From contig NC_081408.1 in assembly GCF_030272615.1 (NCBI RefSeq), forward strand, positions 608,476,173-608,540,172: a stretch of 64,000 nt of DNA, in the 5' to 3' direction. The translations under genes and the position numbers were made by a program. A model generated the notes under the pieces. The model had not been told where the DNA came from. It made no database searches and saw only the letters and a program-made list of their open reading frames with translations. The DNA is from Cryptomeria japonica (Eukaryota > Streptophyta > Pinopsida > Cupressales > Cupressaceae). Shown here one piece after another: positions 10,017-20,989 of the stretch; the stretch's first letter is position 1, and each line of letters begins with the position of its first letter.

Positions 10017-13000
10017 TTAGGAAGGTAGGAAACACGCTAGAGGAGGAACATCCAACACAGCAGATGGAGCTATCACAAGATCTAAACAAGGGCTATGTTC
10101 ATGTTTCGAGCCACGTTGTTCTTGTCTAGGAGCTAGGATAAGTGCTTTAGAAAATGCGTTAGATAAATGGTTATCAACATCAACATATTCATATTCACTA
10201 TCAGAATGAACAGGAGTAACATTTTCATCATGTATAACATTTTCATCTATATCATCATCAAGATTTATAAAAATAGGATCTTTAATTTGCACAAGATCAA
10301 GACCATCATGCATCTTATGTTTAGGAGATTTCGGCTCAATTGTCGGCTGAGGAGAAAATGGAATAATACTGGCTGAAGGTGTTTTTGGGGATTGCAAAGT
10401 TTGAGAAGCAGCTGCCTGAGCTCTAAGACGACGCTTTCATCGGCGTTCACGTGCAGAACGATTTCATCTAGTCTTAGTAGGAAGTTGAGAAGATTGAGGA
10501 GGAGGAATGTTCTCATCCTTATCACTTGGGTGTTTAGGTTGTGGTCTCTTAGGTTGAACAATAGGAGAAGAGAAAGGTCTCTTCTCTCCATAAGAGGAAG
10601 GAGGAGGAACTACTCCATATAAGGGAGGAATATTTGGTTTAGGAAGGAGACCAAGTCCATCATGACGAGGAGGTATAGGTCTAATTTTAGGAAGTTTATT
10701 AGACATAGGCATAGTTACATCCATAGGAATGGGTTGGGAATCTTCTTGAGGAAAGACATTAGTTTTATCTTTCAAAGGAAGAACTTCCTTCTCAAGAATG
10801 ATAGGAATGTCAAGTTTGGGTGTTCTAGGTTCGCTTAGAGATAGGATCATATCTTTTTTCCACTTTTGATAAGATTTGAAAAGATGATCACTTCGCAGAG
10901 GAAGAGATTGAAATTGTTTAGGCCAAAAGTAATCAATAGGAAGGCTAGAAGTTCTTTCCGCGGGTTTAAAGAGACTATGATTGACAGTAACAACTTCACC
11001 ATTATGGGGAAATTTCAAACACTTGTGAATAGGAGAAGCAATAGCTTTCATGGAAGATAGCCAAGGATAGCCTAGCTTCACACGAAATTGTTCGGATGAT
11101 GGAATAATAGCAAAGCTCACATCAAGGGATTTGTTATGGACTTCAATAGGTAATGTAATAGAACCAATTGCAGGAGAAGAAAATGCATCAAATAGTTTCA
11201 CAACCACATTTGTTTCATCATAGATCACTTGATTCAATTGCAAAGTAAAAAGAAATTCTTCAGTAATGACATTAACCATACAAGAAGGATCAATAAGCAC
11301 TCCACGGCAAGGTGTATTCTTGACTTTTGCAACTATATATAAAGGACCATCAGGTGCCCTAATAGTTTCACTGGAATCAAATGTGATGGAAGGTTCTTTA
11401 GGGATTTTCTGCTGCTCCACAAAGTTAATCACATTAGGAGTCATAGACACAAGATCATCAGGTGAGACAGAGGAATCAGTAGTATCAATCGCATTAGAGG
11501 TATGAGAAGGCAATGGATCAGTAAAAATCTGAAGATTTTGGTTAGGAGGAGCTATAGATGTGTTGCCTTTATCATTCATACCAGAAATAGAGATAGTATT
11601 ATTATCAATCAAATCTTGAATTTTACCCTTTAAAGCAAAACATTTTTCAGTATCATGCCCAGGATGACAATGAAATTGACAAAAAGATTTGTTATCAAAA
11701 TAGGGTGAATTAATCTTTGCAGGATCTATTTGCCTTATAGGAGGAAGAGTAAGCACATTTTGTTCCAATAACTTATTCATAATACTATGCAATGATTCAT
11801 TCAAAGGAGTAAACTTTCTTTCTTTCTTGAAAAACTTAGAAATAGGAGGCACACCTGATGCTGCATTCACATTGTTGTTGATGATGTGTTCATTGAATTT
11901 AGTTGACTCTCTATTCAGTTTAAACTTTCCAAATGGTTGTTGACTACTATCACCCTTATCACTCAGAGCCATAGGATTTGCTTGTTCCATTTGAGTCACA
12001 GTCAGTTAATAATTGTGAAGAGTTGCGCACAACTATTGGAAAGAAGTAAACTCAAAAAACAAGAGTTTTTCTCTAATATCTTTTTGTAAATTAGAAATAA
12101 AGATTCTTTGAATATCATTGTCAGGCACTGGAAAAGAAATATGAGCATACAAATGCTTATATCTACCAAGGAAATCGGTCACTTTTTCTTTAACACCTTC
12201 TTTACAATGCATTAAATCAATCAAAGTAACTTTAGGACTTATATTGTTTTGAAATTGTTGAATAAAAGCATTTGCAAGCTATTCGAAAGAAGTAATAGAA
12301 TAAGAAGGCAACGAGCAATACCATTGTAGGGCTTTGTCTCTTAATGTTCTAGTAAACAGTTTTGCAAGCAACCTTTGGTCATAAGCAAAATCGGTACATA
12401 TTGTTTGAAATGTCTTAACATGTGTTAGAGGATCACCCTTACCATTATAAAGCTCCAAATGTGGAATTTCAACATGTTTAGGGGGGATAGCTCGAACAAT
12501 GTCAAGAGAAAGTGGGCTCGCAACATCAAATGTGGGCACACTAAACTTAGATTGATTCATAGAGGCAATTTGTTGCTGTAAAGAAGAGACAATTTGTGCA
12601 AGATTGTTAATGGTCGCTTCAGTCGAAGAGTTCATATTAGACGTGTTAGATTGTGATGGAGGTGTTATGTTATTGAAAGAAGGTAGAGAGTAAGGTGGTG
12701 GGACACTATGATAGTTAGTCATAGGAGATGATTGGACAGGAGGAACACTATAAGGAGGAATGGAATGGTTAAATGAATTGCCCCCTTGCGTCATGTTCAT
12801 TTGTGGAGATATAATAGGAACACTCACTGAAGGAATGAATGAAGAAGTTGGATTGAATGAAGGAAGAGGGTTGATTGAAGAAGAGGGATTACCCCCATGA
12901 CTGGTGATCATAGGTGGAATGCCTTGTATTGAAGTAGTCATTATATTTGATGTAAAAGTAGGTATACTAGCAATAGGAGTTGTCAAAGGAATAGAATGAT

Positions 13001-13415
13001 TGACTTGAGTAGGAGGTTGTGTATAACCTAAGGTTTCAGCACAACTCTTCATAGGCATCACATTCGAATCCACAATGTGTGCAATACCACGCAAAATATC
13101 AATTCCATTCTTATCACTTTGAACCATATGTTTCAGACCCTCAATTAATGAAAGAGCTTGACTATCAGGGTATTCTTGAGACATCCATTGTTGAAAATCA
13201 TCAAATTGGTTATCCAATTTTGAAAGTTGTTCTACAGAAACCTCATGGAGAGCTTCTTCATCATTAAGAGGATTAGAGGAATTACCCATGTCCTCGTTAA
13301 AAAGGCCATTCAAATTAGGTTCCATCTCCTCGGTAATTACACCTTGGAAAGACTTAATTCTAAGGCTTCGTCTAACGGGAATAGTGTAAGTAGGGCTTAT
13401 TGTTGTAAAACTCAT
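10017..13415 (-). pseudogene. element-4 gag-protease polyprotein, nearly intact
   Basis: About 1,130 codons start at ATG 13415 (MSFTTISPTY). A charged head is followed by a long Pro/Ser/Asn-rich tract (about residues 130-290) and a capsid-like core (HVEIPHLELYNGKGDPLTHV; WYCSLPS near 12310). A zinc-knuckle-like CQFHCHPGHDTEKC comes next (about 11690), then IFTDPLPSHTSN. The protease-like part reads GVLIDPSCMVNVITEEF (about 11290), then LGYPWLSSM. The active-site Asp is followed by Pro-Ser, not Ser/Thr-Gly. The tail is Pro-rich and then strongly basic (RSARERR, KRRLRAQ). Only five stops break it: TAG near 12279 and 12033, TAA near 12006, and two TGA near 10463 and 10438. All fit C-to-T changes at Gln or Arg codons. 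No frameshift is needed. Length and order fit a gypsy gag-PR; no RT follows. Confidence 0.85.
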
Positions 13416-14584
13416 GCACTAAAGAGAGAGAGAAGATTTTGAATTTTTAGAGGTAGCAAATTTCAATAAAATCAGCCAATCTCCTAGATTTAAGCTGTAA
13501 AATGCAATCAGGACAATCTCCCGAAATTTCGGAAAAAATATCCCGGACCGTGGCACTCGGAGTGCACACGGTCCTCGCAACTTTTTTTGAAATTTTCAGG
13601 AATGAAAGTTATGATGATTTTAAAGCTAATCTGAAAAAATTGAGTGATTTTACGATCTGTAGATAGGCCAAATTAAAGTTGCAATCTCAAAATTGAACCC
13701 TACCAAGATTGTTGAAAAAATGTAAAATTTGAATTTTGAAAAAGAGAGGGAAACTGAAATTTTGAATTTTATGAATTTAGAGGGAATGCTAAAAGCAATG
13801 CAAGTTTTGAAATTTAAAAGTTGACTCGATTTCATGCAAAATTCGAATTTGAAAGTGGAAATCAAAGTTGTAACAATTAAACACTTAATTTCAAAAGTCA
13901 CAAACTGCAAAAATTTGAATAAAACACTGAAATTTCGGATGAATACTAACACACTTTTCAGATTTAGGACTGTAAGAAACACAATTTTGATATGAATTTT
14001 AATTTCAACAATTTTTGAATGATTAGAAGCCTTAATCCAAGCAATCACTAGACCAACTTTGACTTTAATTTTGAAAGTGTTAGAATTGATAAAATCAGCC
14101 AAAATTTTGGATTTTAGCAGAAAAATACAGTAAGATCTAGCTCCCGAAATTTCAAAAAAAATGTCGGGGACGATGGCGCTCGGGGTGCACACGGTCCTCG
14201 CAACTTTTTTCCAAATTTTCAGGGATGAAAGATATTGTGATTTTATTGCGGAATCCAAAATTACAGCCGATTTGGAGGTGTTTTGATTAGTGAAATTATC
14301 AGTCAAAGGTTGAATCAAGAAGGTTTTAAAAATTAGGGTTTTGACATTTAACCACTTAATTTTCAGAATTAAAGCACAAATATGAATTGACAATTTGCAA
14401 TAGAAGGGTAGATCTGAAACAAGCATTAACAATTAAACATTTCACAAGTTTAATTACTAAAAAGAAAATTTTAGGGTTTTTTATGCAATCAACCTCTAAA
14501 ATTTGCAAAAGATCAAACATGGAAATATAATTAGGAAAGCAAAATTTTCAGATCTAACCATGAATAATCAGAATGAGGATGTTC
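13416..14584 (-). other. element-4 5' leader, non-coding
   Basis: A long AT-rich leader between PBS and gag. It contains two copies, about 620 bp apart, of a segment with CCCGAAATTTC, the 33-nt GC-rich motif (13544-13576, 14167-14199) and a GCAACTTTTTT run. The open frame 13650-14432 on the minus strand is rich in Phe, Ile, Leu and Lys because the DNA is AT-rich; it has no gag signal and I do not call it a gene. Confidence 0.75.
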
Positions 14585-14602
14585 ACGTCGGGTTCACCAA
14601 AA
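14585..14602 (-). promoter_or_regulatory. element-4 primer binding site (tRNA not assigned)
   Basis: Just inside the 5' LTR the minus strand reads TTTTGGTGAACCCGACGTGA. TGGTGAACCCGACG would pair with a tRNA ending CGTCGGGTTCACCA. This is not the iMet type used by the other elements here. I could not name the tRNA from memory. Confidence 0.6.
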
Positions 14603-15860
14603 TGTAAAGCGGAAAAATCAAACCCTAGTCGTTCTCCCCTCCCCAACTCCAAGGAGAGAGAAGGGAGAGTCACTAGGGTTGATGGTTTTCACTTAGGAGA
14701 GACTTTACATTCAAAAGAGGGGTTGAAACCCACAAGATCCAATCCTACGCAATGCAAGATTGGATTCTAAATGAGTTTCAAGGGTTAAGACATCAAGGAT
14801 ACCCTCTTTTGTAAAGAATGTAGATAGAAGGATTAAGCTAGGGATGCATGCAAAGTAGCAAAGATTCACTTATAAACAGAGATAGGAATATGATATGAAG
14901 CTGCGGACCTAGAATTAGCAGTAAAATGTCGAGACGGTGCTGTTCTGCAAATTTGAGCGAAAGTTGACGGGACGATGGCGCCCGGCGTGCACACTGTCCT
15001 CTGAAAAATCTGTGAAACGAAGGGGGATCTATTCATCTCTGCACAAGGATTCCAGATCTTCAATTACAGCCGCGTACCTGCAACCTACACACAGAAAAGA
15101 GAGGACGATTGGGGGGTTAGGGATGAGGGGTTTGCCTTTAGGTCAAACCCCGGTTTTGGAATTAACCAAGAAATGAGAAATGCTGTAAATGTAATGTAAA
15201 ACAAGTACTAATACCTTGTTGTAAGGATGTTTGTATCCTTATATGCGAAGGTATAGATGTTGTTGTATGTTGTATGTTGTATGTTGTATGTGGTAGTATG
15301 TGATCTCCTCTTCAATGGTTGAATCCTTGTCTTGAATGCAACACTTAGCCTTGAATGGAGACTTAGAATGATCAATTGCTTGAAGGAATTCTTGAATGCT
15401 TGAATGCTTCAATGTTTGAATATCGTTTCCGCCTTTTTCCATCTTACCAAAATGGGAGAGGAGATGTAGTTTATATACTTGTCAATTAGGGTTGATAGAC
15501 TGATTTTCCCGACCTTAGGCCGACCAGGAAGTGTTATTTTCCAATTTGCAAACTTAAAGACCCGATGCCCAAAAGAGACCGGGCCCAAAATAGGGCCAGG
15601 GACCAGGGCACTGGGCGCCATGGTCCTGGGGGACCAAGGTGCTGGGCGCCCTAGTCCTGAAGGACTAGGGCGCTGGGCGCTCTGGTCCCACCTCCCGAGA
15701 CAGCAGGGTGCAAGGAGGATCAGGCTAGGGTGCTGGAAAAATGCAGTTTTTGATGTCATGAACAAGTTTCAGGGTCTCCATTTAGGTTCCGTGTTGCATC
15801 GCCATCGTGAAGACCCAAATGCAGTCGAAATTGCAAGTGTCGCAATTTTAGGACGCTACA
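14603..15860 (-). repeat. element-4 5' LTR
   Basis: It runs TGTAAAGCGG...GACGCTACA, 1258 bp, aligned over its whole length to 7985-9235. In the first 160 bp I count six differences, mostly transitions. It carries the 33-nt motif at 14969-15001, one extra TTGTATG unit, and the three-hairpin array at about 15598-15690. Confidence 0.93.
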
Positions 15861-15865
15861 CAAGG
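15861..15865. repeat. target site duplication of element-4, right copy
   Basis: CAAGG follows the CTACA end of the right LTR, identical to 7980-7984. Chromovirus-3 LTR sequence resumes with TTTTTACCCTTTGG. Confidence 0.95.
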
Positions 15866-16329
15866 TTTTTACCCTTTGGCCCTACAATCTAACATCCCCC
15901 CTCATTTTAGGGTTTGCAACAATATATAATTTCTTTTCCTTAGTTTGTGTGCCAAGGTTAGTGTTCTCCATGCCAAGCTAAGGTTATGACCTATTAGGTG
16001 GAAAAGTTGCATGACAACTTTGAAAAGTTATCATGCAACTTTTTTCAACTTTTGAGCAAATTTTGCAATGTTGCTTTTCTTGACTTTTAGGCCTACATTG
16101 GGCTATCCTATGGACACACCCATGCTAAAAGGACCCCAAAATCATCAATGGGCACACATACCCTCTACTCCAGAAGAAAACTCAACCTAGACTTATGAAC
16201 CTAGGACCTAAACTAGGACCTAAACAAGACCAATGAGCTCTTGGCTCTTATTACATTTACATGGCTTCTTAAAGAAGCAAAATCCCAACAAAATCAAAAG
16301 GAGGAAGACCTTAGAAGGGTGCTCCTACA
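15866..16329 (-). repeat. chromovirus-3 3' LTR, inner part
   Basis: This continues the LTR after element-4. The first 125 bp or so match 22109-22222. The remainder, to GGTGCTCCTACA at 16329, has no partner in the truncated right LTR. The edge is set by the PPT that follows. The reconstructed LTR is about 1,584 bp. Confidence 0.8.
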
Positions 16330-16346
16330 CCGTACTCCCCCTCTGC
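16330..16346 (-). promoter_or_regulatory. chromovirus-3 polypurine tract
   Basis: The minus strand reads GCAGAGGGGGAGTACGG just before the LTR start TGTAGGAGCACC. It lies a few bases after the polyprotein stop at 16353-16355. Confidence 0.82.
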
Positions 16347-16352
16347 ATAGAA

Positions 16353-16530
16353 TTAAGGAACTAGGGGAGAGATGAGAGTTGGGTCAATACCATGTTTCTT
16401 GAACTTGCCCTCTTCAAACCAAGTGGCTTCAAACTCAAGTTGACCTGCCCACTTCACCAAGTGTTCCATGTAGACCTGGTGTCTAGTAGACTTCTTCACC
16501 CTTGACTCCAAGATCTCCTCTGCTATGGGC
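16353..16530 (-). pseudogene. chromovirus-3 chromodomain
   Basis: After a TAG that replaces a probable Gln, the frame reads PIAEEILESRVKK, then HLVKWAGQ, LEFEATWFEEGKF, and ends at ISPLVP and a stop. ILxxR, the Y/H-LVKWxG block and ExTWE are the signature of a chromodomain. In chromoviruses it sits at the end of integrase and directs insertion to marked chromatin, usually by binding methylated histone H3. Its sequence is intact apart from the stop that cuts it off from integrase. Confidence 0.85.
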
Positions 16531-17892
16531 TACTTAACTTGAGGTAAGGCATTCACATCCAAGTCCTGTAGCACCTTGGCTTGATTCTCAGTTTGCCTTG
16601 CTATTTCACCTTTATATAATTTCAAATCAGCAACATTGAAGACTGGTGATATAGCCAAATTCAAAGGAAGATCCACCTTGTAGGCATTCTCACCATACTT
16701 GGATAGAATTCTACAAGGTCCTACCCTCTTCATTTTTAGCTTAGTAGGCTTGCCACTTTGCATTCTAGCTTTACATAGATGGACCATCACATAGTCACCC
16801 ACTTTGAACTGAACCTCTCTCCTTTTTTCATCCACTTTAGCTTTTAGTTTTTGAGTAGACTCTAGGATGGCTCTCTTGACCTATTCTTGGACTTCCTTGA
16901 TGGTTTGAGTGAAGTCCTCTGCTTGCCCACTCTTCATCTCCATGGAACCAAGTTCTCTTAGTTCACACACCCCTCTTGGATGTCTTCTATAGACAACCTC
17001 AAAAGGACTCCTTCCAGTGGTCCTATTTACACTGTCATTGTAGGCATACTCAGCTTGTGGAATAACTAGATCCCAAGTCTGCCCATACTCCTTGGTTAGA
17101 CACCTCAGTTGCCTAACACCCTATTAATAACTTTAGTTTGACCATCAGTTTGTGGATGGTAAGCTGAGTTGAATGACAAATTAGTCCCTAGTCTTCTCCA
17201 TAAGGTTTGCCAAAAATGGCACGTGAACTTGCTATCCCTATCTGAAACAATACTTAATGGGAGCCCATGAATCCTTACAATCTCCTTAAAGAAGAGATGT
17301 GCAATATAACTAGCATCATGAGTAGTTCTACATGGAATAAAATGTCTCATCTTAGAAAATCTATCTACCACCACATAGATGCTATCCATACCTATCTTTG
17401 TCTTGGGGAGTCCTACCACAAAGTCCATGCTCACACACTCCCAAGGCCTATTTGGGACCGGTAATGGCTGATAGAGGCCTGCATTGCTTGATCCTCCTTT
17501 TTCCCTTTGACACACACCACATTGCTCCACATACCTTCTCACATCCCTTAGCAACCTAGGCCAATAGTAGTACCTCTGTACTAGATCCAAAGTTTTATTG
17601 ATTCCAAAGTGTCCACTTAGACTTTGTTGTGTTTCTCTTGTATGAGATTTTCTCTCAAGGATCCTCTAGGCACACATAACTGATTGCCTTTGAACAAGAG
17701 ACCATTTTGAAGAGTGTAATCTTTATACTCACCATGAAAATGATTCTCAAACTCCTTGTAGACCTTGTAGGTTGATGAGAAGTCCTCATCTTCTCCATAG
17801 AGATCCTTGAAACCTTCTATCCCTATGCTCTACAATTGTAATTCTTGGATAGTCAATAACTTCCAGCTTAAAGCATCTGCCACCTTGTTAAG
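16531..17892 (-). pseudogene. chromovirus-3 integrase (decayed)
   Basis: The linker LNKVADALS follows a TAG at 17890. The zinc domain reads around RYYYWPRLLRDVRRYVEQ and CGVCQREKG (about 17500-17580). The core has the first catalytic Asp in VSMDFVVGLPK (about 17430) and the second in SIVSDRDSKF (about 17240). At the catalytic Glu the block reads YHPQTDGQTKVINR (about 17135): Lys replaces Glu, a GAA-to-AAA change. A one-base deletion near 17110 and a TAG near 16878 follow. The C-terminal part (16835-16530) has the GPY/F-type block as KRVGPCRILSKYG. DNA joining would be lost without the Glu. Confidence 0.9.
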
Positions 17893-19230
17893 CTACCCCT
17901 TTTCATGCTTGATGGTAAAAAAAAAGGATTGGAGGTACTCCATCCAATTCAAATGTCTATTGCTAAGCTTCTCTTGAGTGTTAATGTAACTCAAAGCCTG
18001 GTTATCTGTGAACACCACAAATTCTTTTGGGAGTAGGTAATGCCTCCACTTCTTGAGAGACTGAACTAGTGCATACAACTCTAGATCATATGTTGAATAC
18101 CTCTTCTTTGTCTCATTAAGTTTCTCATTGAAAAATGCCACAGGCCTTCCCTCTTGACTCAATACACCCCCTACTGCAATTCCACTTGCATCACATTCCA
18201 ATGTGAATAGCTTGTCAAAAGTAGGTAAGAGTAGGATGGGTTTTGTGGCTACTTCTTGCTTCAATAATTGGAATGCTTCATCAGCTTGTTTAGTCCATTT
18301 GAAATCAATTTTAAGGCCTCCTTTTATGGTGTCAAGTACTGGTACACATATGCCACTGAAGTTCCTCACAAACTTTCTATAGAATTGGGCTAAACCATGG
18401 AAACTTCTAACTTCAGTCCCTGTTTTAGGGGTAGGCCAATTCAAGATTGCCTCCACTTTGCTTGGATCCATCTTCAAGGTTCCCTTAGACACCACAAACC
18501 CCAGGTAGACTAATTCTTTCTTCAAAAAGTCACACTTCTCTAAGTTGATTGCCAACTTCTCTTCATGCAACCTCTCTAGGACTAACCTCAAATGTTCTAG
18601 GTGCTCCTCTTTGGTTGTGCTATAGATGAGTATGTCATCTAAGTACACCACCACAAATCTGCCTATGAATTCCTTCAACACCTCATTCATCAACCTCATG
18701 AAGGTGCTTGGGGCATTGGTAAGTCCAAATGGCATCACAAGCCATTCATATAACCCTTCTGTGGTTTTAAAAGCGGTCTTCCACTCATCACCCTCCTTAA
18801 TCCTAATCTGATGATAACCACTTTTAAGGTCCAACTTAGTCAAATACATGGCACCTCCTAAATAGTCCATCAAATCCTCTATTCTAGGAATAGGAAATCT
18901 GTACCTTATGGTGATCCTATTGATTGCCCTTGAATCAGTGCAAAGTCTCCACTTGCCTCCCTTCTTTGTAGCTAGTACTATCAGGATTGCACATGGGCTG
19001 ATGCTCTTCTTGATCAGTCCTTGATCCAACAACTCCTACACTTGCCTTGCCACCTCCTTTTTTTGATCAGGGGTGAGCTTATATGCTGCTTTATTAGGTA
19101 GGGATGCACCAGGGACAAAGTCTATTTGATGGCTTATAGACCTTCTCGGTGGAAGTGTTGCAAGTGCTCCATCACTCACTATGTCCTTATACTCTTGCAA
19201 CATTTTCTTTACCTCCTTAGGTACCTCTGT
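17893..19230 (-). pseudogene. chromovirus-3 reverse transcriptase and RNase H
   Basis: The frame 19032-17893 is open for 379 codons. RT blocks are GLIKKSISP, KKGGKWRLCTDSRAIN, LTKLDLKSGYHQIRI, MPFGLTNAPSTFM and the catalytic VVYLDDILIYS (about 18630). RNase H follows with LECDASG, the helix RYSTYDLELYALV and VVFTDNQAL, so the acidic residues are present. The upstream linker (LPPRRSISHQIDFVPG, 19150-19060) is joined through one TAG at about 19036 that sits at a Gln position. This is the best preserved pol domain in the window, and it is the one to use for placing the element in a chromovirus clade. Confidence 0.95.
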
Positions 19231-20946
19231 CTACAACTTATCTTCCTCCTCCTTTGGCTTCAAAAAGATGGCACATCCCACTATCTCCTCTTCATGTAGC
19301 AGGTGTAAGAACTCTTTACCAGTATTAAGTAAGACACTAGGTGTTCTTGAGGTTCCCTCATCATTCTCTGTCAGAGACTTAATCTTATAGGTTCTATTGT
19401 CCTTCTTGAAGGAAATGGAGTTCTCCTCTCCATCATAGATCATCTTCCTATCAAATTGCCAGGGTCTACCTAGTAGCAGATGACAAGCATCCATGGGTAA
19501 CACATCACAAAGGATCTTATCCTTGTATCCTCCAATAGAGAACTCTAACTAAGTCTATTCATTGACAAGCACATGCTGTCCTTGATTCAACCATGTCACC
19601 TTGTAAGGGTTAGTGTGGGGTATCTTTGTGAGTTTCAACTTCTTGGCTGCCTCATCTGATATGATGTTATTACTTGACCCTGAATCAACTATCACCTTAC
19701 AAACCATACCAAGGATTTTGCATCTCACCCTAAACAATGCTCTCCTATGGTTAGGTTCATCCTTAACTAGCTGTCTTATCAAGACTCTATTGAACATCAA
19801 ATTTTCTCCAATCTCTGATTCAATTTGGTCCACCTCGGGTGTTTTTCTGCTTGATGTGTCTTCATGGGCATAAGCAACCCTCTTTCCACTATTTGATGAG
19901 GTAGGCTTGTCAGGGCATCTATAGGCCGGGTGTCCCAATTGACCACAATTAGTCGGTACCTCTACTTTTATTTGGGCCCCCTTGTGCACCTCTTCCTCAA
20001 GAATGGCCTCCTCTAAGAGTGGTTTCACTGCAATGCTCAGTCAACTTGGACTCTCCTTGATTCCTTTTCTCACTTGCCTTGCTTTGGTAACTACCTCGGT
20101 GATTCATTTGATCTCTACCTCTACCTCTACCCCCATTGTTGGAGTCTCCCTTCCTTTTGTTCCTCTCTTCCACCTTAGCAGCAAGCTGATGACACTTTTG
20201 GATAGTGGTAGGAGTCCATAGGCTTATCTCCTCTTGAATGTTCCACTTTAGGCCACTTAGATACCTAGCCACCTTGATAGATTCCTCCTCTTGGACTTTG
20301 GATCTAAGACAAAGCTTCTGAAACTCCTCTGTGTAGGAGGCTACATCAAGATCTTTTTGCTTCAATCCCTATCTCTTCTTATGAAGTTGGATTTCATAAT
20401 CCTCTAGCAAGTAGTTCTCCTTGATCTTACTCACCATGGCCTTTGAGTTTGCAATAGGTAGCTTCTCCATGCTAATTTTCTCCTCTTGCAAGTACTTCCA
20501 CCATGTTAGGGCTGCTCCCCTTAGTCTTGATTTGGCAACCTTAACCTTTTGAGCTTCTGTCACACCTTCACACTCAAAGTGGTTCTCCATACCCTCAATC
20601 CATTCCATGATGGTGTTAATGTCCATCCTTACACTGAGATGTGGCAATCCTTCAAAAGCTTTTGTATTCAAAGCCTTGATGGCCTTTACAAAAGGTTCTT
20701 CATTGATTAAGGGGTCAGGTTCATGTATGATGTCATCTAGATAAATAGCTTGCCTCTGTCACTAGTGTCCGCACCCTAGAGTTCTTGTGCTCTCTGATCA
20801 ACCACTTCTTGCAGCTTGTTCCTTATCTCACTCATAGCATCTTCAAGGAGTCTATTTTTCTCCTTTTGTTCTTCTACCTCCCTAGCCAGCTCTGCATTAG
20901 TGACCATAATTTTCTCCCCTACCAATTCACTATAGTATAGAGACAT
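19231..20946 (-). pseudogene. chromovirus-3 gag and protease (decayed)
   Basis: The likely start is ATG 20946 (MSLYYSELVGEKIM, then VTNAELAREVEEQ), 27 nt after the PBS. The capsid part reads FEGLPHLSVRMD, MEWIEGMENHFEC, ALTWWKYLQE and VASYTEEFQKLCLRS. A Gly/Arg-rich basic stretch (GGRGRGRD, about 20130) precedes the zinc knuckle NCGQLGHPAYRC (about 19925), which has lost its first Cys. The protease block is VIVDSGSSNNIISDEA (about 19690), with the expected DSG. Breaks include a frameshift between 20030 and 20005, TAG at about 20368 and two TAGs near 19551 and 19557. A further open part to 19231 is the protease-RT spacer. Confidence 0.88.
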
Positions 20947-20972
20947 GCACGGTCCACAAAATCTTTAACTCC

Positions 20973-20983
20973 CTCTGATACCA
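20973..20983 (-). promoter_or_regulatory. chromovirus-3 primer binding site
   Basis: The minus strand reads TGGTATCAGAG, the tRNA-iMet type, six nt after the LTR end ...GTCGCA. Confidence 0.9.
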
Positions 20984-20989
20984 ATCTGA

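Larger units (their letters stand above)
7985..15860 (-). mobile_element. Element-4: LTR retrotransposon with gag-protease only
   Basis: This 7.9 kb element has two near-identical LTRs (1251 and 1258 bp), a perfect CAAGG target duplication, a PPT and a primer site on the minus strand. Between the LTRs there is one long gag-protease frame (13415 to 10017) and no trace of RT, RNase H or integrase. It matches the concept of non-autonomous gag-carrying LTR elements (TR-GAG type), presumably moved by pol from a relative. LTR differences are a few percent by eye, so it is among the youngest insertions here. Confidence 0.93.

Noticed and set aside
13650-14432. 260-codon minus-strand frame in the element-4 leader
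   Set aside because: Composition (Phe, Ile, Leu, Lys) reflects AT-rich DNA; it contains the repeated 33-nt motif and has no gag, membrane-protein or other motif pattern that I trust.
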